Shown here: positions 1-11,139 of the stretch, in pieces
Numbering within the stretch: position 1 is the first letter of the stretch
Layout of the letters: each line of letters opens with the position of its first letter
Translations under genes and position numbers: made by a program
The notes under the pieces: generated by a model
What the model was told of the DNA's origin: nothing
Seen by the model: the letters and a program-made list of their open reading frames with translations, nothing else
Databases searched by the model: none
NCBI GenBank assembly: GCA_033398695.1
Contig: CM065812.1
Coordinates: 141,366,858-141,430,857 of the forward strand
Length of the DNA stretch: 64,000 nt
DNA from: Orobanche coerulescens
Lineage: Eukaryota; Streptophyta; Magnoliopsida; Lamiales; Orobanchaceae
Reading direction: 5' to 3'

Positions 1-214
1 CATTCAGTGTTGTGTATTTTATCTTCATATAAAATACACTAGTATTCGGTATTGTCCTGGTGTGTTGTAATTAAACTCCTCATCGGAGTAATTATTGCTG
101 TAATGTAGTTCGGTACTACATTTATCTTGTGTAATTCATTCATTTTCATTTGCCTAGTGGGTCCCAGTTGGGGATCTACGGCACTGTAATATCCGCCTAG
201 TTTGGGGTGTTACA
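1..214 (+). repeat. 3' end of a TGTAACACCC-type LTR (partial)
   Basis: The segment ends GGGGTGTTACA at 214. Its reverse complement starts TGTAACACCCC and then matches, with divergence, the first ~75 bases of the LTR units at 52970 and 59332 (a GTATTACAG block, a GCCGTgGAcCCC block, then TGGGACCCAC). It is therefore the terminal part of a related LTR in the opposite (plus) orientation. No primer binding site follows 214, so it is a 3' LTR or a solo LTR, not a 5' LTR. What follows is coding sequence of a CACTA gene. The rest of the element lies left of the window. Confidence 0.7.
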
Positions 215-287
215 GCAAGTACCTGACAAGGCGGACAAAGAAATGTTGTGGCAGGATATATTGGTACATGACTCTCTTTTTGTATTA

Positions 288-602
288 AGAATTGTGTGTG
301 TGTGTTTGTGTGTTGTGTGTGTTTGTGTGATGTGTGCGTTTTTTTTGTTTGTGTGTGTACTGTGTGTGTGGGTGTTGTACTGTGTGTTTGTGTGTGTGTG
401 GTAGTGTGTGTATGTGTTTGTGTGTGTGTGACAGTGTGTGTATGTGTTTGTGTGTGTGTGGCAGTGTGTGTATACTGTGTGTGTGTTTTTGTGCTGTGTG
501 TGTGTGATTTTGTGTTGTATGGTTGTGTGTGTGTGGCAGTGTGTGTATGTGTACTCTGTGTGTGTGTGTGTGTTTATGCTGCGTGTGTGTGTTGTGTGTG
601 TG

Positions 603-641
<39 letters not shown>

Positions 642-955
642 TTGTGTGTGTGCTGTGTGTGTGTTTGTTTGTGTGTTGTGTGTATTGTGTGTGTGTGTGT
701 GTGTGTTTTTGTGCTGTGTGTGTGTGTTGTTTGTTTGCTGTGTGTGTGTTTTTTTTTTTTGTGTACTGTTTATGTGTGTACTGTGTGTGTGTGTTTGTGT
801 ACTCTGTGTGTGTGTGTGTTTGTGCTGTGTGTGTGGGGGAGTGTGTGTACTGTGTGTGTGTGCTGTGTGTGTGTTTGTGTGCAATGTGTGTGGGTGGGTA
901 CTGTGTGTATGTGTGTGTTTGTATGCAATGTGCGTGTGTACTCGTGTATGTTATG
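288..955 (+). repeat. Interrupted (TG)n simple-sequence tract inside the first CACTA intron
   Basis: About 670 bases are almost only T and G on this strand, built from (TG)n runs broken by recurring words such as CTGTGTG, GGCAGTGTG and TACTGTGTG. Long open frames exist on both strands only because the words lack stop codons; the predicted peptides are Cys/Val on one strand and His/Thr on the other. I do not regard any of them as genes. The tract lies in the intron 264-2163. Confidence 0.9.
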
Positions 956-1740
956 ATTTACAATGTTATTCCATGCATGAAACAGTGGCGCTTTGGTGAG
1001 TTTAGTTTCCCTTCCAAGCTCTTGAGGACAAAATGTGTCCAACATACTATTCCTTGTGCCTTTAACCAAACCCAGTCTTTCGCTTGGTATAATCATATGG
1101 ATATAATAACTGAAGATTCAAGTGCATATTGGGCATCATTTCTGAACAAAATCTCACTCATCTGAATTTAGTTAAAAGGTTTAGCCTATGTGAATATAAA
1201 AAAATCTTTTCTAGCGTTATAGTGTATTCTGAAAATCGTATTACAATTCACCAGGAACAGAGGGCCATATTATCATTTTTCTTTTTGTTGTTCATGCAAG
1301 TGTTAGATTCATATATTGGGTGGATTTACTGCAGAACCATTCTATTCATTTCTGGTAAATTGGAACTCAGCTCCATTTTAAGTCCTGCTGATTATGTGTA
1401 TGGGCTGATTAGCATTAGCAGGCACAGTGGTTTCTGTGAAGATATACATTTCCATCTAATAAATTATTTTAATATCATTTTCATATTTATTGAGGACTAT
1501 GAGCCGATTCTGTCTGTGTATGTGGTTTACCACTCTAGATACTAAATCACATCTCCTATTTTTGATATATAATTTACAGAGGTAGAATTAAAGGGCTCTA
1601 TTCATCACCTAGTCAATATCTAGGTGTCTTGAAGTTGCCTATTAGTTCTTTTACCATTCAGATACCAATGACCTCAAGAAGAATAACACTTATAGTTATG
1701 AACCGATAGGCACAACATTTCATTTTAACATATGTTCAAA
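956..1740 (+). other. Intron sequence of the CACTA gene, nothing recognised
   Basis: This AT-rich stretch lies between the two TG-rich tracts within the intron 264-2163. A 138-codon open frame at 1129-1545 shows no domain or composition I recognise. I see no transposon termini here. Confidence 0.5.
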
Positions 1741-2127
1741 ATGTGTTTGTTTGTTTGTGTGTTGTGTGTACTGTGTGCGTGTGTGTTTGTTTGTTTATGC
1801 TGTGTGTGTGTTTGTATGCTGTGTGTTTTTTGTGTGTGTGTGGCAGTGTGTGTACTGTGTGTGTGTGTTTGTGCTGTGTGTGTACTCTATGTGTGTGTTT
1901 GTGTAGTGTGTGTGTGTCTGTGCTGTGTGTGTGTGTGTGTGTTTGTTTGTGTGCTGTGTGTATGTTTGTGTGTGTGTGATGTGTGTTTGTGTTTGTGTGT
2001 GTGGCAGTGTGTGTGTGTACTGTGTGTATGTGTGTGTGTTTTAGTGTGTACTGTGTGTGTGCAGTGTGTGTGTTTGTTTGTGTGTTGTGCGTGTGTGGCA
2101 GTGTGTGTGTTTAACTCTAGTTTGTGT
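1741..2127 (+). repeat. Second interrupted (TG)n tract in the first CACTA intron
   Basis: About 390 bases have the same vocabulary as the tract at 288-955: (TG)n with CTGTGTG, GGCAGTGTG and TACTGTGTG interruptions. It ends about 35 bases before the splice acceptor (ATATGCAG at 2156-2163), so the polypyrimidine stretch of the acceptor is displaced by GT-rich sequence and a short TAACTCTAG duplication. Confidence 0.9.
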
Positions 2128-4167
2128 GTGTGGCTAACTCTAGTTTTAATTGTTAATATGCAGGCCAATTTTGATGTTAGCCAGATTAGCATTCTTGGTC
2201 ATTTTCAGAAGACGTCTTTACAGTCAATTGGCGTAAAATGGAGGCAATTTAAGTCTGATTTGACCAGTGAGTACATATATGGTCCAAGCAAAGGAAAATC
2301 TCCTTGTGACAAGTATGGTATCTCCGAGGAGGACTGGAGAGACTTCAAAAAGATTCTTGAGGACTCCGCTTGGGAGGTATAACCGAAAAAAATGTTTTAA
2401 GTTTTAATTTCAATGCTGAAAATAATGAACGCACAATCAAATAAAATAATTTCTAATTAATAACATAAAATCTGAAATAAAATAATGTTTTAAATTTGAA
2501 AATATTTATAATATATATATATATATATTACAATATTCATAAAAGGATTGTACAATAATCTGAATAATTTTACAAGAATCAAATAAAACAATTTCTAATT
2601 AAGAATCTATTTCTAATTAAGAACATAAAATATGAAAAAAATGTTTTGAATTTGAAAATATTTATAAAATTATTTATGGATTATTTGATACTTGTAACAG
2701 GAACAAAGAAGTAAGAAACAAGAATTAGCAAAAATGAACATTCCGCATTATATGGCTCGAGGAGGGTACGACTTGGTGGATATACGGGAGATCGAGAGGA
2801 AGATGAAGGAGCGTAGAGAAGTATCTAAATCTGAAGAAGATATTGTTATTGATCCCCCGTCTCCACCTACGCGTCATCAAAGATGGAAGCTTGGTCATAC
2901 AAAAAGACGGGAGGGTACGTCATCCGCTGCTGCACGGGAGATTGTCGAGAGGATTGTAAGTTCTTTCTTAAGAATTATTTTTCTTGTAAGAAAAATAAAA
3001 AGCTCCACTTTTTTCTTGCTAAGTGTTAGCAAACATTAAAAATTTGAGGTAAATTATTTGTTTTATTAAATGTAAATAACCACTTTTCTACCCAATTATT
3101 TTTATCTACATTCTTGTATTGTTTTTTTCTCCTTCATCAACTCGTATCAGTTGTTTGCATATTTCAACATTTTGTAATGTGGTGCCAAATTAAATTTTTG
3201 TAGGATGATTTGGAGAAGCAGTGTACACAAGGTACCTTCATTCCTGAGGGACGACAGGATATATTGGCGGCTGCCATTGGGAGACCCGAGCACCCTGGTC
3301 GTGTTCGTGGCATTAGTTTTAGTGTGGGTATTCACGATTACTTTGGACGATCATATGGACCGACGTCTTCCGTAAGTAAAGATGTGTTGGAGAATCTAAG
3401 GAAAGAGATCACCCTTGATGTCACACAGACTTTGATGAAAGAGTTCGGCCAGACAATGGGTGCTAGTTCCCAGTGGCCTGTTGATATTCATACACCGGAT
3501 GAGGTTACTCGTGTTAGCACGAAGGGGAGTTGCGCTGATGCTATTTCTGGCCATTACGGAGAGAGGCCTGTGACTGGAGACACTCATCGAGTTGGATTTT
3601 ATGGGGACGAGCATCCTCCCCGTCTGGTTGCTATCGTTAGGGTTATTCAGGGCGATTCGACCCTACATTTTGCTCCTTTACCAGCTCATTTGGTTAAAGT
3701 AGTGGTTGAGGAGGCCGTAGATGCCAGCGCTGAAGTCCCTGTGGCGACTGATGAGGTGAGAGTCGTGGGGGAAGCTTTAGGTGGATTTATTGCATGGCCT
3801 CGAGATTTTATTTTCTCCGATTTTTCAAAGGTAAATATTTTCTTTTTCTTTTTAGTAACTCAAACAAAATAAATTATTTCAAATGTACTTGTATTTTACA
3901 CTCTACTATATGAAATAGGATATTTAGCGACCAAAGAAGCAGGCTCGTCACAATAACGGGTCGAGGACGAAAGATGACATCATGAAAGACTTACTTAGTG
4001 CTGCGTCGAGTCTTTACAATAATCCGTTATTAGTGCCGTGGGATGCAGCTATCTTTGGCTGTGGTGGTGGTGATGTTCCATTGTACATCGCTCACACTGA
4101 TATTTTAGATATAGTTCAAGGAAACGGGTGGCTTAGTTTATCAGTTTTACAGCTTTGGACTATATGA

Positions 4168-4237
4168 GTAATTTCCTTTATGGAATTTTTTTACATTCGT
4201 AGTATGTGTGTGTGTACAGTTTGTGTGTGTGTGTTTG
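4168..4237 (+). repeat. GT-rich tract that served as Sirevirus target
   Basis: After the last CACTA exon piece a short AT-rich stretch passes into (GT)n sequence from about 4203. Its last five bases, GTTTG (4233-4237), are repeated directly after the Sirevirus at 14759-14763. The tract continues at 14759-14848, so the copia inserted into a GT-rich tract of the CACTA element. Confidence 0.7.
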
Positions 4238-4773
4238 TGTTGGCCACTTAAGTATACTGGATACAGTTTGGAAAATAGTTTAAACAACAAACTGTACGGA
4301 ATCTAAATCTGAGTGCGTAGCGGAAGTCTTGGATACAGTTAGTTGTCGTGGATACAACAACGAAGTATTTAGTGTATACTTAATATATCACAGTATTTAA
4401 AACAGTAAAAGCTGAAGGTAAATGACACAGTAATTTAAGTGGTTCGAGGTAAACCCCTCTACGTCCACTGGTCCTCCACACAGGAGTAAAAAGTTTGTTT
4501 ATAATTACGTAGTTGTGTATGCAGTAATTATAATAAACTTTTACTCTGTGTGACGATGGACGTAGAGAGGTTTACCTCGAACCACTTAAATTATCGTGTC
4601 ATTTACCTTTCTTGTTTTAAATGCTTGTGATATATTAAGTATACACTAAATACTTCGTTGTATCCACGGCAACTAATCGTATCCAAGACTTCGCTACGCA
4701 CTCGATTTAGATTCCGATACTTTGTTGTTTAAACTATTTTCCAAAGCGTATCGATATACTTAAGTGGCCAACA
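4238..4773 (+). repeat. 5' LTR of the Sirevirus, a ~536-bp inverted repeat
   Basis: The unit starts TGTTGGCCACTTAAGTATA and ends with its reverse complement at 4755-4773. Nearly the whole length is self-complementary. Blocks such as TTTGGAAAATAGTTTAAACA, GTATTTAGTGTATACTTAAT and AATTTAAGTGGTTCGAGGT on the left each have a reverse-complement partner, in mirrored order, on the right. Arms are about 255 bases with small indels around a central loop of roughly 15 bases near 4510-4525. The outer edge meets the target repeat and the inner edge meets the primer binding site, so the palindrome occupies the LTR position. Confidence 0.8.
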
Positions 4774-4775
4774 AG

Positions 4776-4788
4776 TGGTATCGAGCGG
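4776..4788 (+). other. Primer binding site, initiator-Met tRNA type
   Basis: TGGTATCGAGCGG begins two bases after the LTR end. It matches the plant initiator-methionine primer binding site (TGGTATCAGAGC) with one base missing. It fixes the 5' LTR boundary and the plus orientation of the element. Confidence 0.8.
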
Positions 4789-4883
4789 TTGATTCTACAA
4801 AGAATCGGTCGTATTTCTTTTTAACCGAATCGATTCAAATCACTTATTTTCAAAACAGTTTCTTTCATTCCTATATTATCGGT

Positions 4884-7138
4884 ATGGATACTTCTATGAT
4901 TAACAAAGTCCCTATGTTCTCTATTAACGAATTTGACGAATGGAGAATTAGAATGGAAGCTCATCTTGCGGCAATGCGAAGAGATGATTTTTGTTATACA
5001 GATGGTCCGATCAAGATCATGAAGGTCAATCCGGCCGCAAGGATTGAGGGCCAAGCCCATGCCGAAATGCTCGAGAAAGAACGCGAGCAATGGACAAGAT
5101 GAAAGGAAGCGAGCCAATCTCGACAACGTGGCTAAGAACGCGTTATTTGTCACTCTTGACAAAGGCACGTTCTCAAAGGTAAAGAGCTGCAAAGCGACGA
5201 AGAAATGCAGGATAAACTCAAGTTAATTTGTGAGGGAACCGAGCTCTCAAAGAAAACAAGATTTCAAAACTTACTCAATTTGAATCTTTTGAAATGAAAC
5301 CAACGGAAACACTTGAGGAACTTGACCTCATTTCTTGGTATTGTTGGTGAACTTGAAGCGTTGGGCAAGATTTACACCCAAAAGGAGAAGAACTTAAAAA
5401 TTTTCAGATCTCTCGGCCCGATGGGACATTAAGACCACGACTATGCGTGTATCCTGCAATCTTAATGAAATATCCACTTTTGATCTCTTCGTGACCTTAA
5501 AGCCTTTGAGTATGACATTGTGAGAAGAGAAAGTCAAGAATCTCCTTCAAAGGTCACGGCTCTGCATGTATCGAACCGTCGACACGGCATGCCTAGCTCG
5601 TCGAAGCCGGTCACAAGAATCTTGTGATGGACGACATACATCCTGTCACAAGATGAAATGGCGCTTCTAATGCATAAATTCAAAAGTTCATCAAACGACT
5701 GGAAAGACTCCTACAGCCCAAACACATCAACAAGGTAAGTACCGAAACATCATCCGGTGATGCTAACGTGTTATAAGCTAGAAACCGGAGCCATTATGCA
5801 AACAAATGTCCTCATCCCAAAGTCCAAAGATTGCCCGAGGCCGAGCAACAAGAGAGAGATGAAAGAAGACGTGCTTGGAAAGACAAGCTCAAGGCCCCGA
5901 TTGGAGAATCGAAGCCTCCCCCACACCATCCAAATCAGCAGAATGTCTTCGGTGGTCACTGAAAGTGATTCATCCGACGATGAGTTCGATGATAAAGCAT
6001 ACATGTGCTTTATGGCCAAAGATGTTCGAGAAGATGAAGACAGCGACGATGAGGTAAGTTCAACCTCGGCTATTCCATCTAATGCATCTCATACTTTCAA
6101 AATATGATGAATGAATTTAAAAACATTCAAAAGGCCCATGAGACTCTAAAAGCGAGAATATACGACTTGATTAACAAATCTAGAGTGAAAGATGAAAATG
6201 ACTTCTTGAAAATAAATTATGAAAATATGTCTCTTGATTGTGAAACCAGCAAGGTCGATTTTGAAAAACTCATGGAGAGCAATCATCAACTTGCTCATGA
6301 ACTAAATGAGGTTAAAACCCACAATGAGAGCAAGACAAATGATTTGGTTCTACTACAAACCAAAATCACAACTCTCGAGAAGCGAGAAACTGAACTTGAG
6401 ACCATTCTGAAGTCTTTTGAAAAATCGTCCAAAAGAATGGAAGAAATTCTAAGCACTGGGCAACATGCTCATGATAAAAGTGGCTTAGGATACAGCTCAT
6501 GTTCGAATAAAGGGAAAACTAGTACAGTGTTCGTCAAGAGTGTGGAACACATTCCAGAATCGGAAGATGCTCCTAGTCCCATAAAGGAACCTGCTGTACC
6601 GAGAAAACCGAAGGCTGCAATTCCGCCCCCTCAACTCTACTATTCGAGACAGTGGAACCAACAACCACTCAGAAGGCGTAATCTACAGCATGCTCCACAA
6701 GCATATCATCAAAGCCGAAAGTCATTCAGAAAGAAAGCGGTATCCAACCACCAAAGGCCCGCACGGCAGTACCCTCAGTACAGTGCGCCTAGGTATTGGA
6801 TACAGGAGCCCCGTTATCCCTCAAGACAGCAGATGCCAGTTCAGTATCAACAACAGCATTGGGAATCCAACTGGAGACCCAGAAGACAAGCTGTTAGGCC
6901 TAAGAAAATGGCTCCACCTCCTAGACGGCACTCGTACTGGAATAATAATAATAACCCTGAATTTTACATGCATAGTAATTATCATGATTATAACAACTAC
7001 GGATATGCCCCCCGTAGATACCGCAATACTGTACCGAGTACATCCTACAGTAAACCAATTGCTGTAAGGAAAATCTGGGTACCTAAAGGAACTAACATAT
7101 ATGGACCCAAAAATCAAAGGGGACCTAAATCTACCTAA
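4884..7138 (+). pseudogene. gag: Sirevirus gag, degenerate
   Basis: Gag is the capsid/nucleocapsid polyprotein that packages the element RNA. The frame starts at ATG 4884, 110 bases after the LTR, and stays open to a stop at 5100. The middle (about 5100-5750) is scrambled by frameshifts; short open pieces remain at 5044-5226 and 5757-6107, the latter with an acidic Ser/Asp run. The longest intact part, 6104-7138, is a ~100-residue coiled coil followed by a Gln/Tyr/Arg-rich basic tail with a WVPKG motif near its end, as in Sirevirus gags. I did not find a clear CCHC knuckle in the surviving frames. The product is not expected to be functional. Confidence 0.8.
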
Positions 7139-7143
7139 TTTCT

Positions 7144-10100
7144 TTGTTACAGGACATCCTAGAGGAGGATACCTGGTACTTCGATAGTGGATGCTCTCGT
7201 CACATGACTGGAGATAGGAGCAAGCTATCTGATTTTGTAGAAGGTCGTGGTCCAAAAGTTCTCTTCGGTGATAAGTCTAAAGGAAGAACAAGAGGGAAAG
7301 GAAACCTACTTGTCGGAAAATTCAAGGTCACCGATGTTGCATATGTTGAAGGCTTACAGTATAATCTACTTAGTATTAGCCGATTACGTGATAAATGATT
7401 CTCGGTGAAGTTCTATATAGATCGGTAGAGTCAAGAACACCCAAACCAAGGAAGTTGTGCTTACAGAAGCGAGATCGAGTAATATGTACATTCTTGATCG
7501 GAAGCCTATGAGCTCCTCAATTCCATGTTTTGTTGCCAAAGGCACTGCAGATCTTAGCTGGTTATGGCACAATAGGATGTCTCACGTCAACTTCAAGACG
7601 ATCAACAAGCTTTCAAGACAGGGTATGGTTAGAGGTTTGCTAGATGTGTCATTCAAGAAGGACAGCGTCTGCGGACCATGCCAGAAAGACAAGCAAATCA
7701 AGTCAACCCTGAAAAGCAAATCCTACCTTTCAACTCAAAGAGTGTTGGAAATGCTACACATGGATCTCTACGGTCCTGTAGACCCAGTAAGTTTGGGAGG
7801 TAAGAAATATTGCATGGTTGTTGTTGATGATTATTCCAGGTATGCTTGGACGATCTTTCTTAGCAAGAAGAAGGAAACAACATCAAGGCTGCTCGAGCTC
7901 CTGAGAAAGTTGCTAAATGAAAAAGCGTCGAGTATCGTGTGCATTCGTTCCGACAGAGGTACTGAATTTACTAACCGCTTTATAGAGCAATACTGTTCGG
8001 AGAATGGAATACAGCACGAATACTCAGCTGCCCGTACACCTCAACAAAATGGTGTTGCCGAGCGAAAGAATAGGACGTTGAAAGAAGCAACAAGGACAAT
8101 GATTGCCGCAAGCAAATTGCCACAGCGTTTCTGGGGTGAAGCAACCAATACAGCGTGCTACACTCAAAACCGCTGTATCGTCAACAAGCACCACAACAAA
8201 ACAGCTTATGAGGTATGGAATAACAAAACTCCATTAGTTTCGTATTTTCACATTTTTGGATGCAGGTGTTATGTATTGAACAATGGGAAGGACCAACTTA
8301 GAACCTTTGATGAAAAATCAGATGAAGGAATATTCGTAGGATACTCCTCCGTCAGCAAAGCTTTCAGAATCTTTAATAAAAGGAGGCTGACGATCGAGGA
8401 ATCAGTTCATGTAGTGTTCGACGAACCACACCATGACCCTACAGGAGTAGATGATATCACTCAGGACATTCACCATCTATCTATCTTGGATCCACCTACA
8501 CCCATAGAACCTGTAGTTGATTTAGAAATCAACCCCGCAGCTGTAAGAATCGATGTGGATGAAGCTGACGCTGTACAAGCTGAAGCTGAACCCATAGAAT
8601 CTTTCGATACAGTACGGGATCCTGAACTAGAACCCGACCGAAGATGGTTGAGAGATCACCCGCAAGAGCTGATCATTGGAAACATTAATGCAGGTGTTTC
8701 TACTCGTAGGAGAATACAGAGTACACAAGGAAATGTACTTTGTGCACAAGAAGAATCTAATGCTGAAGTTTCACAGTTTCCTGAATGGAAATCTCAATCC
8801 GAACTTAGGAGACTCAATATGTGCACTATCGTCGTATTCTTAGCCCAGTCCGAACCTGTTTCGACCATAGACGCTCTTAACAACTCTCATTGGATAACAT
8901 CTATGGAAGAAGAGCTTAACGGTTTCGAAAGAAACAATGTATGGTATCTTGTACCCAGACCGACACACCAATCGGTTATAGGAACCAAATGGGTATTTCG
9001 AAACAAAAAGGATCGAAATGGACTAATCATAAGGAACAAATCCAGACTAGTAGCACAAGGCTATTGTCAGGAAGAAGGAATCGACTATGATGAAACCTTC
9101 GCCCCTGTAGCAAGACTAGAAGCCATTAGGATATTTTTAGCCTTTGCCGCCCATAAGAGTTTTATCGTATACCAAATGGACGTCAAGAGTGCTTTCCTGA
9201 ATGGAGAACTTGCAGAAGAAGTTTATGTTGAACAACCACCAGGGTTTGCCAACACAGACGGTATCGATCTAGTTTACGGAGCTAAGGAAAGCGGCTACGG
9301 ACTTAAACAAGCCCCTAGAGCACAGTACGAAACCACCGTCCCGATATCTAACCAACAACGGATTTGAGAAAGGTGTCGACAAAACCTTGTTCAAGATACA
9401 GAAGGTGATGACCTTCTAATGGTACAAATCTATGTCGATGATATTATTTTGGTTCAACTAACCTTGCTCTATGTCAAAGGTTCTCACATCTCATGCAAAG
9501 TAAATTTGAAATGAGTATGATGGGGAACTTAGTTATTTCCTAGGATTGCGGGTAAAGCGATTTGCCTACGGGTATATTCATCAACCAGAGAAATACGGAA
9601 GGAACTTCTCAACAAATTTGGAATGAACACTTCCAAATCCTCACCAACCCCATGAGCACTTCCGTGCAAATTAGTCTTGATGAAGCCGGAAAGCCGTTTG
9701 ACCAATCACTCTACGGGAAGCTCATTGGTTCGCTCCGTACCTAACGGCTAGCAGCACGATATCGATTTCTTTGTTGGAGTGTGTGCGAGATACCAAGTTG
9801 CACCTAAGGAATCACACTTCAATACGGCTAAACGAATCTGAAGTACATTAAAGGAACACACGATGCAGGACTCAGGTAACCTAAGGAAGGCGGATTCGAA
9901 TTAGTTGGATCTGACGACTCGGATCTCGGAGGTCGCAAGCTAGATAGGAAGAGTACAAGTGGAACTTGTCACTTTCTCGGACCTAGACTCGTTTCTTGGT
10001 TCGAAGAAGCAATTGGCTAACTCTCTTTCCACGGTGAATCAGTACTATCTTCTTGTAGTCTTTGTATGCAGATCCTTTGGATGCAGCAACAACTGTCAGA

Positions 10101-10368
10101 TTATGGAATCGATGCTAGAGAGACTCCAATCATGTGTGATAGCACGAGTGCAATCGCAATCACGCACAATCCTGTGCTGCACTCGCGCACTAAGCATATC
10201 AACATGAAGCATCATTTTATCAGGAATCATGTCGAGAACAAGGATGTTCGCCTGGAAAAAGTCCATACAGACATCCAGGTGGCCGACATTTTCACCAAGC
10301 CTCTCGACACAGCAAGATTAAGCATGCTCAGAACAGAATTGGGAATACTACAGCCAGACTCCCTGTAA
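7144..10368 (+). pseudogene. pol: Sirevirus pol (PR-IN-RT-RH), degenerate
   Basis: Domain order protease-integrase-reverse transcriptase-RNase H identifies Ty1/copia. Protease: WYFDSGCSRHMTG near 7174, ending at TGA 7396-7398. Integrase lies in the open frame 7457-9367 with the zinc-binding HNRMSH ... CGPCQ motif and the catalytic D-D-E residues in [14 protein letters not shown] and NGVAERKN. The RT start follows in the same frame ([27 protein letters not shown]), which then breaks; the YVDD box reads in another frame at about 9430. The RT centre is short and frameshifted through 9370-10060. RNase H is open at 10066-10368 (CDSTSAI, SRTKHINMKHHFIRNHV, DIFTKPL). At least one stop and several frameshifts make it non-functional. 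Confidence 0.92.
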
Positions 10369-10375
10369 GTAATTT

Positions 10376-11139
10376 ACTGTTTTTTACTCAACAATTGAGG
10401 GGGAATGCTGTAAGACCCGTGAATACAGTATCCAACATTAATTATCTGTACACTCAGAATCATCAATACAGTACTGTAGCGAGCGAACGCATATGAATCC
10501 TACAGCTGGTGTGTGCAATAATTAAGGGGGAATACTGTAGGACCCATGAATACAACATTAATCCAAATATTGCTGTATGGAATTTAAAACTTATTAGTAC
10601 CTTTTTAAGGGGGAACGCTGTATCGACGCGGAGAACAGCACATGCTATAGGATTTCGATTCAGTATATAATATAATATTATTTCCTTTTTAAAATAATTT
10701 TTGTCCGCGTGCCCTATTTTTATGTCAAACGTCATGTTCATTAAATGCCTTACACGACATCTGGACAACTGAATCTTAAAAGCCGCGATGTTTTTAAATT
10801 ATTTATTATTTTTAAACCGCCGTTTTAGACATTTAGGGTATCAACCTATGTCAGAAGTGGGACCCGCTCTATTTTTAAATCTTTTAATGGATTAGCGTAC
10901 CAGTTACACTCAGTCCAACCGTTGATTTCAAAATCGGTTCCCATCCCTTAAAATCTGACCATTCGTACTCTGCAAAACCCTATTTCGCCGCCCAAGTATA
11001 AAAGGACTGTATCTGCCATTGGAGACTCTTTACGCTTTCTGCAATTACAAGAGTTCTCAAGCAAACAGCCTACATATTTTCTGCATATTCACTGCAAATT
11101 TCGACTGTTTTCTTCCACCTTTGTTTTAAGAAAACATCA
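10376..11139 (+). promoter_or_regulatory. Spacer with three polypurine-like boxes and a promoter, before the env-like gene
   Basis: Three related boxes follow pol: TGAGGGGGAATGCTGTAAGA (from 10396), TAAGGGGGAATACTGTAGGA (from 10522) and TTTAAGGGGGAACGCTGTAT (from 10604). Each resembles a polypurine tract followed by TGT. The first two continue into a similar ACCC(A/G)TGAATACA sequence. Repeated polypurine motifs before the 3' end are, to my knowledge, reported for Sireviruses. The rest is AT-rich with no open frame except a minus-strand shadow. Confidence 0.65.
10997..11004 (+). promoter_or_regulatory. TATA box upstream of the env-like gene
   Basis: TATAAAAG in an AAG-TATAAAAGG context lies 143 bases before the ATG at 11140, with a CT/CA-rich leader between. 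It is the strongest TATA-like word in the spacer and would allow a separate transcript for the env-like gene. This is inference from sequence only. Confidence 0.45.

Larger units (their letters stand above)
215..4167 (+). pseudogene. CACTA (En/Spm-like) transposon gene, interrupted, 5 exon pieces
   Basis: I see five collinear exon pieces joined in frame by GT-AG introns: 215-263, 2164-2376, 2701-2955, 3204-3830 and 3928-4167. The first junction joins ...LWQDIL to ANFDV, a continuous block of the plant CACTA protein family. Other family blocks are VKWRQFKSDL, the ARGGYDL and IDPPSP blocks, GRPEHPGRVRG, RVSTKGSC and a PPRLVA region. The last exon carries the segment that normally leads into a Ulp1-type C48 cysteine peptidase domain, but it reaches TGA at 4165-4167 and no peptidase domain is found before the Sirevirus at 4238. 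The N-terminus was removed by the LTR ending at 214. The product would be a nuclear DNA-binding or accessory transposition protein; the DDE transposase itself is not in the window. The family call rests on recognised blocks, the splice sites on consensus and frame. Confidence 0.75.

Noticed and set aside
285..1165. Long open frames on both strands with Cys/Val- or His/Thr-rich peptides, also at 1732-2192
   Set aside because: They are by-products of TG/CA simple sequence, which lacks stop codons; composition is not that of a protein and the tracts lie in an intron.
4238..4773. Palindrome considered as a separate foldback or MITE insertion
   Set aside because: No target repeat separates it from the primer binding site, and its outer edge carries the repeat shared with the far end of the copia element.
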